From NCBI GenBank assembly GCA_003645495.1, contig QNFK01000047.1, positions 1 to 8,960 of the forward strand: a stretch of 8,960 nt of DNA, in the 5' to 3' direction. Position 1 is the first letter of the stretch. Every line of letters starts with the position of its first letter. Source of the stretch: Gammaproteobacteria bacterium (GTDB taxonomy: Bacteria; Pseudomonadota; Gammaproteobacteria; Steroidobacterales; Woeseiaceae). The notes under the pieces are model-generated. The model did not search any database and was not told the origin of the DNA. It saw only the letters and a list, made by a program, of their open reading frames with translations. Both the position numbers and the translations under genes were made by a program. Positions 1 to 5,481 of the stretch are shown one piece after another.

Positions 1-1
1 A

Positions 2-319
2 GTGGAACAGGTCTGGACGTGTACGCTCAATGATGGCAATTCAGTAGAGGACCTCAGTGCTGTTCATGGCAAGTGGCTTGCGTGGGCGAATAAGCAACCC
101 TATGGAGGGGATATTCGAGGTTATGTTGCTTCTCCATTTGTGGGTGCCGAATTTAGCGTGGTCCTGCTTATCGATTCCTACCCTGACCTAACTACCTATG
201 CCGCCGATATTGATGCTTACTATACTGCTGTGGGCCAGGCACTGGACGTCGAGTATGACGCTGTGTCCAGCTGTACATCGAGCGCGCTCTATGAAGTGAC
301 CGACAGCCGCGGCAATTAA
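2..319 (+). CDS. C-terminal part of an unrecognised ~100-aa-domain protein
   Basis: The reading frame is open from the left edge of the window, and the first codon in view is GTG read as an internal Val, so the gene probably starts upstream. The visible 105 residues are acidic and rich in Tyr, Asp and Ala, with no membrane segment. They carry a Cys near the start (WTCTLNDG) and another near the end (SSCTSS), which could pair. The pattern of CTLNDG, then a KW helix, a GGDI stretch and a VLLIDSYPDL strand resembles a small alpha/beta barrel-type domain I have seen in uncharacterised marine proteins, but I cannot name a family. It ends in TAA, followed 19 nt later by a strong terminator. It is convergent with the hydrolase gene on the other strand. 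That it is a real gene is fairly sure; its function is unknown. Confidence 0.7.
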   Translation: MEQVWTCTLNDGNSVEDLSAVHGKWLAWANKQPYGGDIRGYVASPFVGAEFSVVLLIDSYPDLTTYAADIDAYYTAVGQALDVEYDAVSSCTSSALYEVTDSRGN

Positions 320-338
320 GTCTGCACTAGCTTGGTCC

Positions 339-366
339 CATAAACCCCGCTTTGGCGGGGTTTATG
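339..366 (+). terminator. Strong hairpin terminator between convergent genes
   Basis: A perfect 12-bp stem (CATAAACCCCGC at 339-350, GCGGGGTTTATG at 355-366) closes on a TTTG tetraloop. The GC-rich core sits next to the loop, and the stem base is AT-rich with TTTAT on the + side. It lies 19 nt after the + gene stop, and the - strand gene at 494 ends toward it. The A/T runs on both sides make it plausible in both directions. Confidence 0.85.
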
Positions 367-379
367 TTCGACCCCTTTT
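366..379. repeat. Half copy of the GGTCGAAC palindrome arm
   Basis: GTTCGACCCCTTTT is the exact reverse complement of AAAAGGGGTCGAAC at 6720-6733, the left arm of palindrome C. The opposite arm is absent here. It directly abuts the terminator stem, so it looks like a remnant of the same repeat family. It could be a chance match, but 14 of 14 bases including the A/T run argues against that. Confidence 0.55.
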
Positions 380-383
380 CCAG

Positions 384-461
384 CTTGATGATCAGGTCGG
401 CGTTGTGTTCACGGCTCGTAAATGACCCGGTCACCGCGCAGCTAAGAATGGTGGGTTTCAA
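384..461 (-). pseudogene. Possible 5' remnant of a DUF849/BKACE (beta-keto acid cleavage) gene
   Basis: On the minus strand a TTG at 461-459 opens a frame reading MKPTILSCAVTGSFTSREHN and then ADL. From memory, the TILSCAVTG stretch followed by a short acidic/His segment matches the N-terminus of DUF849 beta-keto acid cleavage enzymes, which usually continue with a 'LPVTPEEIA' segment. Here the similarity stops after NADL, and 14 codons' worth of unrelated sequence follows through the AAAAGGGGTCGAAC arm and the terminator, to a stop at 327-329. There is only a weak upstream AGG, so translation is doubtful. It lies just after the gamma-glutamyltransferase-like gene in the same orientation. The match is short and unverified, so treat this as a lead. 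Confidence 0.35.
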
Positions 462-493
462 TAGTCTGTGCCTGTCATGAGAAGTCTGCGCTC

Positions 494-2146
494 CTATAGT
501 CCCTTGCTGAGTCCTGCACCGCGCGGGTCGCTGGTGCCGGTGAATTGCACGCTGCCATCCACGATATATTCGATCGCCACGCCGTGGCCGTTACCGATAC
601 CCCGCACTACGATCTCATGTCGCATATTCGCGAGGGCCTCGCGGACGGTTTGCGGAATGGTCTCCTCGACGATCAGCGTATTAGGTTCGAGAAAGGCAAT
701 GCGTGGTGCAGAGATTGCCTCTTCGATACTCATGCCGTGGTCGAGCAAGTTCATGATCATCTGCGAGACTGCCTGCGTGATTGTATGGCCGCCTGGCGTG
801 CCGAGTGCTGCGACGGGTTTGCCATCCTTAAGGATTATCGAGGGTGCGTCGCTTGAGAGCTTGCGTCGCCCGGGATGCGCGTCCATCGGGTTGCCCGCCG
901 GCTCGAACGTGCAATAGCGCAAGGAGTTGTTGAGCCAGAAGCCGGTGCCCTCCGGCATGATCTTGCTACCGAACAGGCCGCCAAGTGTCACCGTGGCGGA
1001 AACGATGTTGCCGTGCTCATCCGCGACGACGAAATGTGTCGTGTTCTCGCTGTTGGCGCTGACGATGCCGCTGTAATCGAAGTCCTTTGCTTGCTCCGCG
1101 TCGATCGTCTCGATGCGGCTTTGCCAGTATTCGGGCGCGAACAGGCGTTCGTAGGGTGGCGGTTTTACATCCGGATCGCCGGAGAAAGCGAGACGGTCCC
1201 AGTACGCCATCTTGGTCACCTCGGCGAAGTGATGCAGGTACTCGAGCGAGTTGTGCCCCATGTTGCGGCTATTGAGGGCGTCCATCATGCCCAGGCGTTC
1301 CAGCATCGGGAATGCGCCGGCGGGCGCGGAGGGCGTGTAAATATCGTGGCCGCGGTAGGCAAGGTGCAAGGGCGTCCACCATTCGGCTTCGTGATTCTCG
1401 AGATCGACCAGCGCAAGGAAGCCACCGGCAGATTTCATCGCGGCATCGATCTTCTGGCCGAGCGTGCCGCCGTAGATCGCAGCTGGACCTTCAGCGGCGA
1501 GTTGCCGGAGCGAACCGGCGAGGTCTTTCTGTATCAGTCGCTCGCCTGCAGCTAAGGGTTTGCCACCCCTGCCATAGATCGCTTTGGAGTAGTCGGAGAA
1601 CTCCTCGAACGAAATACCAACGTATCGCGCGATACGTTCATCGAGAATGACACCCTCGTCGGCCGCCCTGATTGCCGGCTGCAGCAGATCGGTCCAGGCA
1701 AGCGAGCCGTAGCGCTCATGCATCGCACTCCAGGCATGCGAGGCGCCCGGCGTCGATACGCCTTTCGCACCGACCCGGTTCTCCATGTAGTTGGGCGTCG
1801 GCGCGCGATAGGCATCCGGATTCACGCCGACCGGAATTTTGCCGCTTGCATCGAGGTAGAACGGCTGCCCGGCCTCCGCGGAGTAGACCATGATCGTGCC
1901 GTAGCCGCCCATGCCCGACATCATCGGCTCGACGACATTCAGCGTGGATGCGATTGCCACCGCCGCATCGAAGGCGTTGCCGCCAGCGCGCAGGATCTCG
2001 AGCCCGGCCTCCGTCGCGACCGGGTGCGCCGTGGCGACCATGCCGGAGGTGTGGGTATCTTCACTCTGGATGGCTTCATCCGGCTGCGGTGCACACGAAG
2101 CCAGGACGAAGGCCGTTAATAATAGTGTCGCGTGATTGCTGCGCAT
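494..2146 (-). CDS. Gamma-glutamyltransferase-family lipoprotein (Ntn hydrolase) with altered substrate site
   Basis: A 550-aa protein of usual GGT length. Residues 1-18 are a lipoprotein signal with lipobox LASC (Cys18), so it should be anchored to a membrane facing the periplasm. GGT hallmarks run in order: GGNAFDAAVA (55-64), the STPG segment (131-134), the autocleavage/nucleophile Thr369 in TTHFVVAD, Thr387, the Ser431-Ser432 pair, and LGTPGG (448-453). Cleavage before Thr369 would give large and small subunits, as is known for the family. Aligned by eye to E. coli GGT, the residues that hold the gamma-glutamyl alpha-amino group (Asn411, Gln430, Asp433) fall on Gly389, Ser408 and Tyr411. 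The region of Arg114 reads LDASGKIPVG with no Arg. The substrate may therefore not be glutathione; an acylase or peptidase role is possible. The start is an ATG with GGAGG 6 nt upstream (2153-2157). Palindrome A lies just upstream. Confidence 0.9.
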   Translation of the reverse strand: MRSNHATLLLTAFVLASCAPQPDEAIQSEDTHTSGMVATAHPVATEAGLEILRAGGNAFDAAVAIASTLNVVEPMMSGMGGYGTIMVYSAEAGQPFYLDASGKIPVGVNPDAYRAPTPNYMENRVGAKGVSTPGASHAWSAMHERYGSLAWTDLLQPAIRAADEGVILDERIARYVGISFEEFSDYSKAIYGRGGKPLAAGERLIQKDLAGSLRQLAAEGPAAIYGGTLGQKIDAAMKSAGGFLALVDLENHEAEWWTPLHLAYRGHDIYTPSAPAGAFPMLERLGMMDALNSRNMGHNSLEYLHHFAEVTKMAYWDRLAFSGDPDVKPPPYERLFAPEYWQSRIETIDAEQAKDFDYSGIVSANSENTTHFVVADEHGNIVSATVTLGGLFGSKIMPEGTGFWLNNSLRYCTFEPAGNPMDAHPGRRKLSSDAPSIILKDGKPVAALGTPGGHTITQAVSQMIMNLLDHGMSIEEAISAPRIAFLEPNTLIVEETIPQTVREALANMRHEIVVRGIGNGHGVAIEYIVDGSVQFTGTSDPRGAGLSKGL

Positions 2147-2170
2147 GCTGCGCCTCCAGATGGTCTACGC

Positions 2171-2226
2171 AAAAAAGGGTCGAACAGAATTAACCTACAG
2201 CAATTTATTCGGTTCGACCGCTTTTT
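2171..2226. repeat. Palindrome A (REP-like, GGTCGAAC family), upstream of the GGT-like gene
   Basis: The arms at 2171-2190 (AAAAAAGGGTCGAACAGAAT) and 2207-2226 pair at 17 of 20 positions around a 16-nt AT-rich loop. The core GGTCGAAC and the A-run/T-run ends match palindrome C. On the minus strand it reads as a stem followed by TTTTTT, which looks like an intrinsic terminator. It lies only 13 nt before the Shine-Dalgarno of the 494-2146 gene. The resemblance to REP elements spread by RAYT-type transposases is an inference from shape alone. Confidence 0.75.
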
Positions 2227-2352
2227 CACAAATATTCCTAATTGAGGTCACTGCCCCGTGAGGGCGTGGCTCATATCGATGAACTCCAACTCGTTAGCCG
2301 TCTATGACTACATCACTTGTGCGGGATGCCGTCCTGGCACCAAAAACGCTTC

Positions 2353-2388
2353 TCGAATGGCCGCTTTGGGTCATAGGCGGCCATTCGA
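2353..2388. repeat. Perfect 12-bp stem-loop with GGCCGC arms
   Basis: TCGAATGGCCGC (2353-2364) and GCGGCCATTCGA (2377-2388) are exact inverted repeats around a 12-nt loop. The segment GGCCGCTTT...GGCGG resembles 5279-5300, and GCGG.CATT resembles the tandem units at 3502-3655, so these may belong to one dispersed repeat family. No poly-T follows, so it is not a typical terminator. Confidence 0.65.
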
Positions 2389-2430
2389 CGATTCTCCGGT
2401 ATTCCCCCATCTCCCAGTCGTCACGGAGCC

Positions 2431-2451
2431 CGGGGTCTTATACAAGCCCCG
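2431..2451. other. Short GC stem-loop in the leader region
   Basis: CGGGG (2431-2435) pairs with CCCCG (2447-2451); the stem extends as CTT/AAG after a one-base bulge, with loop ATAC. The CCCC at 2447-2450 can instead pair with GGGG at 2458-2461 across a 7-nt loop, so two exclusive folds are possible. GGTATTCCC also occurs twice nearby, at 2398-2406 and 2460-2468. The function is unknown. The rest of 2227-2515 shows no gene that I can support. Confidence 0.35.
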
Positions 2452-2515
2452 CAACTAGGGGTATTCCCGACTTGTATGTTCCGAATCTGGGGCGAATATG
2501 GTGATGTGGATGAGC

Positions 2516-2540
2516 AAATCATGTGTTGCACACATGATTT
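2516..2540. promoter_or_regulatory. Perfect 11-3-11 inverted repeat, probable operator before the osmC-like gene
   Basis: AAATCATGTGT (2516-2526) and ACACATGATTT (2530-2540) are exact inverted repeats separated by TGC. The dyad ends 24 nt before the ATG at 2565, between a weak possible promoter (TTGTAT at 2472, an AATAT box near 2495) and the ribosome-binding site. Its length and symmetry fit a dimeric repressor or activator site. An ArsR/SmtB, TetR or redox regulator would be plausible given the genes downstream, but the sequence does not match a consensus I can name. As RNA it could also form an 11-bp hairpin with a 3-nt loop. There is no T-run, so it is not a terminator. Confidence 0.6.
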
Positions 2541-2564
2541 CATCTGAGTAATGGGAGGAAGGGC

Positions 2565-2981
2565 ATGAACACGTTAAGACTAACTTACGATGGCGATCAA
2601 CACGCTACTGCATTGAGGAAACCACATCACAACATAGTGGCCATCGATTGTCCGTTCACGGCCAAGGGCGACGAATTTTCACCTGGGAATTTGCTTGGCA
2701 TCAGTGTTGCTGGTTGCATGCTCTTGTCCATGGGTGCTGTAGCCCAACGAGATCACCTGGACATTAACGGTACTGTCATCGACATCGAACTCACAGAGAC
2801 CGATAAACCGTTCCCGCACGTCGATACCATCACACTGGCATTCAGTATCCCGCAGGACTTTTCGTTGACGGATCGCAAAAAGATGGAGCGAGCGGCAGGG
2901 CTTTGTCCGATCAAAGCGAGTTTTAGAGACGAAACGTCAATAACAGCGACATACAACTACGCCGCCGCTAAGGCAGCCTGA
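2565..2981 (+). CDS. OsmC/Ohr-family thiol protein
   Basis: A 138-aa protein of usual OsmC size. OsmC-family proteins reduce organic or fatty-acid hydroperoxides, or bind thiol-reactive compounds, through two cysteines. Here Cys51 lies in the central helix FSPGNLLGISVAGCMLLSM and Cys114 in AGLCPIKASF, the expected placement of the peroxidatic and resolving cysteines. The N-terminal beta strands (LRLTYDGDQHA) and the C-terminal strand (TSITATYNY) also fit. There is no signal peptide, so it is cytoplasmic. The start is an ATG preceded by GGGAGGA at 2553-2559. It is the first gene after the dyad at 2516-2540, with a 22-nt gap to the next small gene. Which substrate it acts on cannot be told from sequence; many members of this subgroup are annotated only as OsmC family. 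Confidence 0.9.
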   Translation: MNTLRLTYDGDQHATALRKPHHNIVAIDCPFTAKGDEFSPGNLLGISVAGCMLLSMGAVAQRDHLDINGTVIDIELTETDKPFPHVDTITLAFSIPQDFSLTDRKKMERAAGLCPIKASFRDETSITATYNYAAAKAA

Positions 2982-3003
2982 TCAGTTTGCGGGGAGTCAA
3001 GAT

Positions 3004-3165
3004 ATGGTCACTATCAATGCATTGATGGAAACACACCACAGGGCGATTATATTCACTCTATCGTTCGTTGTGATTTTCTTCGCCGCAGCCTGCACGTTTC
3101 ACAACATCATTCCAGTTTGCCATTTCTTGTTTGGTTGTGATCATCAAATGCACGTGGCGATCTAA
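3004..3165 (+). CDS. 53-aa Cys/His-rich single-pass membrane protein
   Basis: An ATG at 3004 follows GGGGAG (2991-2996) with a 7-nt spacer and opens a 53-codon frame ending in TAA. It starts 22 nt after the osmC-like stop and ends 23 nt before the next gene start, so it fits tightly in the operon. Residues 13-32 (RAIIFTLSFVVIFFAAACTF) form one membrane helix. The tail holds Cys39, His40, Cys45, Asp46, His47 and His50, plus Cys30 and His33 at the membrane edge. That spacing of soft ligands could bind a metal or metalloid such as Cu, Zn or As(III). AAAC at 27-30 is at best a weak lipobox, so lipidation is possible but unlikely. I do not recognise the family. Real coding is supported by the ribosome-binding site, the spacing and the composition. 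Confidence 0.7.
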   Translation: MVTINALMETHHRAIIFTLSFVVIFFAAACTFHNIIPVCHFLFGCDHQMHVAI

Positions 3166-3188
3166 TTGGCGTGCGAATGGAGGAGATT

Positions 3189-3443
3189 ATGGATAAGCAT
3201 ACTGCGATGGGAATGTGCCCAATGGCAAAAATGTGTAAAGGGATGATGGAGAAACGGCGCTCGGGTGTCCTGCTGATGTTGCCCGGAGCCATCCTGATAA
3301 TTCTCGGTGTGGCAATTATCGTGCAGCCGCAAATACTTGTCTGGCTGATCGCGGTCACCCTCATTGTGATGGGGATCGCTATGTTGGTGATGACTAACTT
3401 TATGCGAAAAATTGGCGAACGGGCTCGAAGCGGTCCCATCTAG
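3189..3443 (+). CDS. 84-aa two-helix membrane protein with a Met/Cys-rich N-terminus
   Basis: I chose the ATG at 3189, because GGAGG at 3179-3183 sits 5 nt upstream; GTG 3171 and ATG 3177 would put this site inside the gene. The first 20 residues carry seven Met, Cys10, Cys16 and His4 (MGMCPMAKMCKGMM), a pattern like copper- or soft-metal-binding segments. Two membrane helices follow (about 27-45 and 49-70), joined by a short VQPQ turn, then a basic tail (MRKIGERARSG). By the positive-inside rule, KRR at 23-25 and the C-terminal basic residues put both ends in the cytoplasm. It lies in the same direction as the neighbouring OsmC and arsenic genes, suggesting metal or metalloid handling. The family is not recognised. 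Confidence 0.8.
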   Translation: MDKHTAMGMCPMAKMCKGMMEKRRSGVLLMLPGAILIILGVAIIVQPQILVWLIAVTLIVMGIAMLVMTNFMRKIGERARSGPI

Positions 3444-3496
3444 GTTTGGCCGCAAGCATTCAACCGGGATTCTCTTGAATTCGTATGTCTGCTACT

Positions 3497-3655
3497 GGCC
3501 GAAAGCGGACATCCAAACCAGCCAAAATTGACCAGGCAAAGCGTCCGCTATTGAGAGAAGGAGACATTGCGCTACTGAATCCGTAGCAAGACGACCGCTA
3601 TACACGCGGAAGCGGACATTGAGCTAAACTCAGCCAAAAGGGCCGCTAATGGCCC
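3497..3655. repeat. Degenerate ~52-55 bp tandem repeat (GCGGACATT ... CCGCTA units)
   Basis: Three units each begin with a purine-rich GGACATT-like box and end with CCGCTA. GACAT starts at 3508, 3563 and 3615 (steps of 55 and 52), and CCGCTA starts at 3545, 3595 and 3643. Units 1 and 3 share AAGCGGACAT and AGCCAAAA. Unit 3 ends in a small stem (GGGCC 3640-3644, GGCCC 3651-3655). AAAGCGGACATT-type repeats are known to give spurious short ORFs in some proteobacterial genomes. No gene is seen in 3444-3717; the remainder is plain spacer leading to arsC. Confidence 0.6.
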
Positions 3656-3717
3656 ACAGGAGACGCTCAAATTGTCAGCCAGTCCTCACCTAAAAAGATC
3701 GCAGGTGCTTGTTGTTG

Positions 3718-4128
3718 ATGAAAAAGGTACTTGTTCTTTGCACAGGTAATTCCTGTCGATCTGTTATGGCCGAATCGTTGATCAATCAACTCGGACAGGG
3801 CAAATATGAGGCCGTCAGTGCAGGCAGTTTTCCGACAGGCTACGTACACCCAGAATCTATCGAGACGCTAAAACGTAACGGTATCGACGTTGGTGAGCCG
3901 CGGAGCAAGTCGTGGGACGAATATGCAGGCGAGGCTTTTGACTTGGTGATAACCGTTTGCGATCAGGCTGCCAGCGAAAGTTGTCCAGTTTTTCTCGGCG
4001 AGTATCAGACGCTTCATTGGAGTACACCGGACCCGGCCAAAGCCGAAGGCACGGACGAAGATATTCGACGGGCTTTTGATGACGCACTCCAAATGCTCAA
4101 GAGGCGGATTGAGAACGAACTACTATGA
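3718..4128 (+). CDS. arsC: Arsenate reductase, LMW protein-tyrosine-phosphatase type
   Basis: Reduces arsenate to arsenite in the cytoplasm for export. With the ATG at 3718 it is 136 aa. It opens with the P-loop CTGNSCRS (Cys8, Arg14), the CX5R phosphatase loop that binds the oxyanion. Cys81 and Cys89 in VCDQAASESCPVF are the expected relay cysteines for the intramolecular disulfide cascade. Asp105 in STPDPA is the general acid. This layout points to a thioredoxin- or related-thiol-coupled ArsC rather than the glutaredoxin ArsC of E. coli. Three in-frame TTG codons lie upstream (3709-3717); the ATG is preferred because MKKVLVLCTGNSC is the normal start, though AGGT at 3703-3706 sits rather far away (11 nt), so a TTG start remains possible. 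Its TGA overlaps the acr3 ATG. Confidence 0.93.
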   Translation: MKKVLVLCTGNSCRSVMAESLINQLGQGKYEAVSAGSFPTGYVHPESIETLKRNGIDVGEPRSKSWDEYAGEAFDLVITVCDQAASESCPVFLGEYQTLHWSTPDPAKAEGTDEDIRRAFDDALQMLKRRIENELL

Positions 4129-5165
4129 GTGCTGATAGCGAATCATCAATGGGATTGTTCGAGCGATTCCTTTCATTGTGGGTTGCACTTTGTATCGCCT
4201 CGGGCGTGATTCTGGGTGTCGCAATGCCTGAACTTTTCGAGGCTATTGCATCGATAGAGTATGCCAGTGTCAATTTGGTCGTTGCTGTATTTATTTGGGT
4301 AATGATCTACCCCATGATGGTCAATGTTGATTTCGCGTCTTTGAAGGACGTCGGCAAAAAACCCAAAGGGCTGTGCATCACGCTGGTCGTGAACTGGCTG
4401 ATCAAGCCGTTCAGCATGGCTGCACTGGGAATTCTATTTTTTGACTATGTCTTTGCCGGAATCGTCGAGCCCGAAACGGCGAAAGAATATATCGCCGGCA
4501 TGATATTGCTTGGCGTCGCGCCTTGCACCGCGATGGTGTTTGTCTGGAGTCAGCTCGTGCGTGGCGATGCCAATTACACGCTGGTACAAGTCTCCATAAA
4601 TGACATCATTATGGTGTTCGCCTTTGCGCCGATAACGGCTTTCCTGCTGGGTATTACCGACATCGTTGTGCCATGGGAAACATTACTTCTTTCAGTGGTA
4701 CTTTACGTCGTCATTCCATTGGCGGCTGGTTACGTAACTCGAAGACTAATGGACGGTTCCGGAAACCATGAGCGAATTGCGGATTTCACCGGAAAGGTTA
4801 AGCCATTCTCTATCATGGGCCTTCTCGCCACGGTCGTTTTGTTATTCGGCTTTCAGGCCCAGACGATTATCGACAGACCCTTGGTGATCGCATTGATTGC
4901 TGTCCCGCTTCTGATTCAAAGCTACGGAATTTTCGTGATAGCTTACTCGTGGGGATATCTTTGGCGCGTACCGTTCAATACAGCCGCGCCCGCCGCATTG
5001 ATCGGCACCTCAAACTTCTTCGAATTAGCTGTTGCGGTTGCGATTAGTTTGTTTGGCCTAAATTCCGGCGCGGCGCTGGCCACGGTCGTCGGCGTGCTGG
5101 TCGAGGTGCCCGTCATGTTGTCCTTGGTTGCCTTCGCCAATCGAACACGCGCGCATTTCGCTTAG
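4125..5165 (+). CDS. acr3: ACR3-family arsenite efflux permease
   Basis: Exports arsenite across the inner membrane. The 346 aa are mostly hydrophobic, consistent with ten transmembrane helices and the usual ACR3 length. Family marks are the MIYPMMVNVDF segment (60-70), NWLIKPFSM (90-98), GVAPCTAMVFVWS with the conserved Cys134, and GTSNFFELAVAVAI with Glu300; Cys and Glu at these places are known to be needed for transport. The ATG overlaps the arsC stop (ATGA), so translation is coupled to arsC. No arsR, arsA or arsH is in the window, so regulation must come from elsewhere or from the dyad at 2516-2540. No clear terminator follows. Confidence 0.95.
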   Translation: MSADSESSMGLFERFLSLWVALCIASGVILGVAMPELFEAIASIEYASVNLVVAVFIWVMIYPMMVNVDFASLKDVGKKPKGLCITLVVNWLIKPFSMAALGILFFDYVFAGIVEPETAKEYIAGMILLGVAPCTAMVFVWSQLVRGDANYTLVQVSINDIIMVFAFAPITAFLLGITDIVVPWETLLLSVVLYVVIPLAAGYVTRRLMDGSGNHERIADFTGKVKPFSIMGLLATVVLLFGFQAQTIIDRPLVIALIAVPLLIQSYGIFVIAYSWGYLWRVPFNTAAPAALIGTSNFFELAVAVAISLFGLNSGAALATVVGVLVEVPVMLSLVAFANRTRAHFA

Positions 5166-5204
5166 TGCTGAAGTGCACAATGCGATTCCAGCTTTTTACT
5201 AATC

Positions 5205-5300
5205 AGGGGCATTTCGCCGCTGCCGTGAACGGCCGCTTGTGGCCGAAAGCAGCAGCTGGGCTGCCAAACTGTTGAGAGGCCGCTTTTGACCCATGGCGGG
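5205..5300. repeat. Degenerate GGCCGC-type repeats in the 5166-5481 gap
   Basis: CGGCC (5230-5234) and GGCCG (5241-5245) form a small stem, GCAGC/GCTGC a second (about 5249-5263), and GGCCGCTTTTGACCCATGGCGG (5279-5300) resembles the stem-loop at 2358-2382. The following text GCCGAAAGC echoes 3499-3506. The rest of the gap (5300-5481) is AT-rich, with no gene and no promoter I can place with confidence. Confidence 0.4.
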
Positions 5301-5481
5301 CTCTTTGTGCAGCGTTGGACGCAGTGAATATGGGTTGAATCTATTTGAGAATTAATCTAACTAATGTACTTTGTCTCACAGCACTTTTAGTTATTCAAAA
5401 ATCTCTTGTTTTATGAGTTGAGTCTATTAATTAGTTGCTTGGAAAAAGAACAGCCATTTCACAGAAATACGGAGAGAAACA

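Noticed and set aside
875..1555. 226-codon open frame on the + strand
   Set aside because: It is antisense to the well-supported GGT-family gene; its Arg/Val-rich translation shows no family features, and there is no ribosome-binding site.
2258..2458. 66-codon + strand frame in the gap before the osmC-like gene
   Set aside because: It crosses two stem-loops and a repeat, has no good ribosome-binding site and gives no recognisable protein.
3497..3655. CRISPR array
   Set aside because: The units are degenerate, there are only three, and there is no constant repeat with unique spacers and no cas gene.
3709..3717. TTG starts for arsC
   Set aside because: The family normally begins a few residues before CTGNSCR, as the ATG at 3718 does; the TTG codons cannot be fully excluded because the AGGT spacing favours them.
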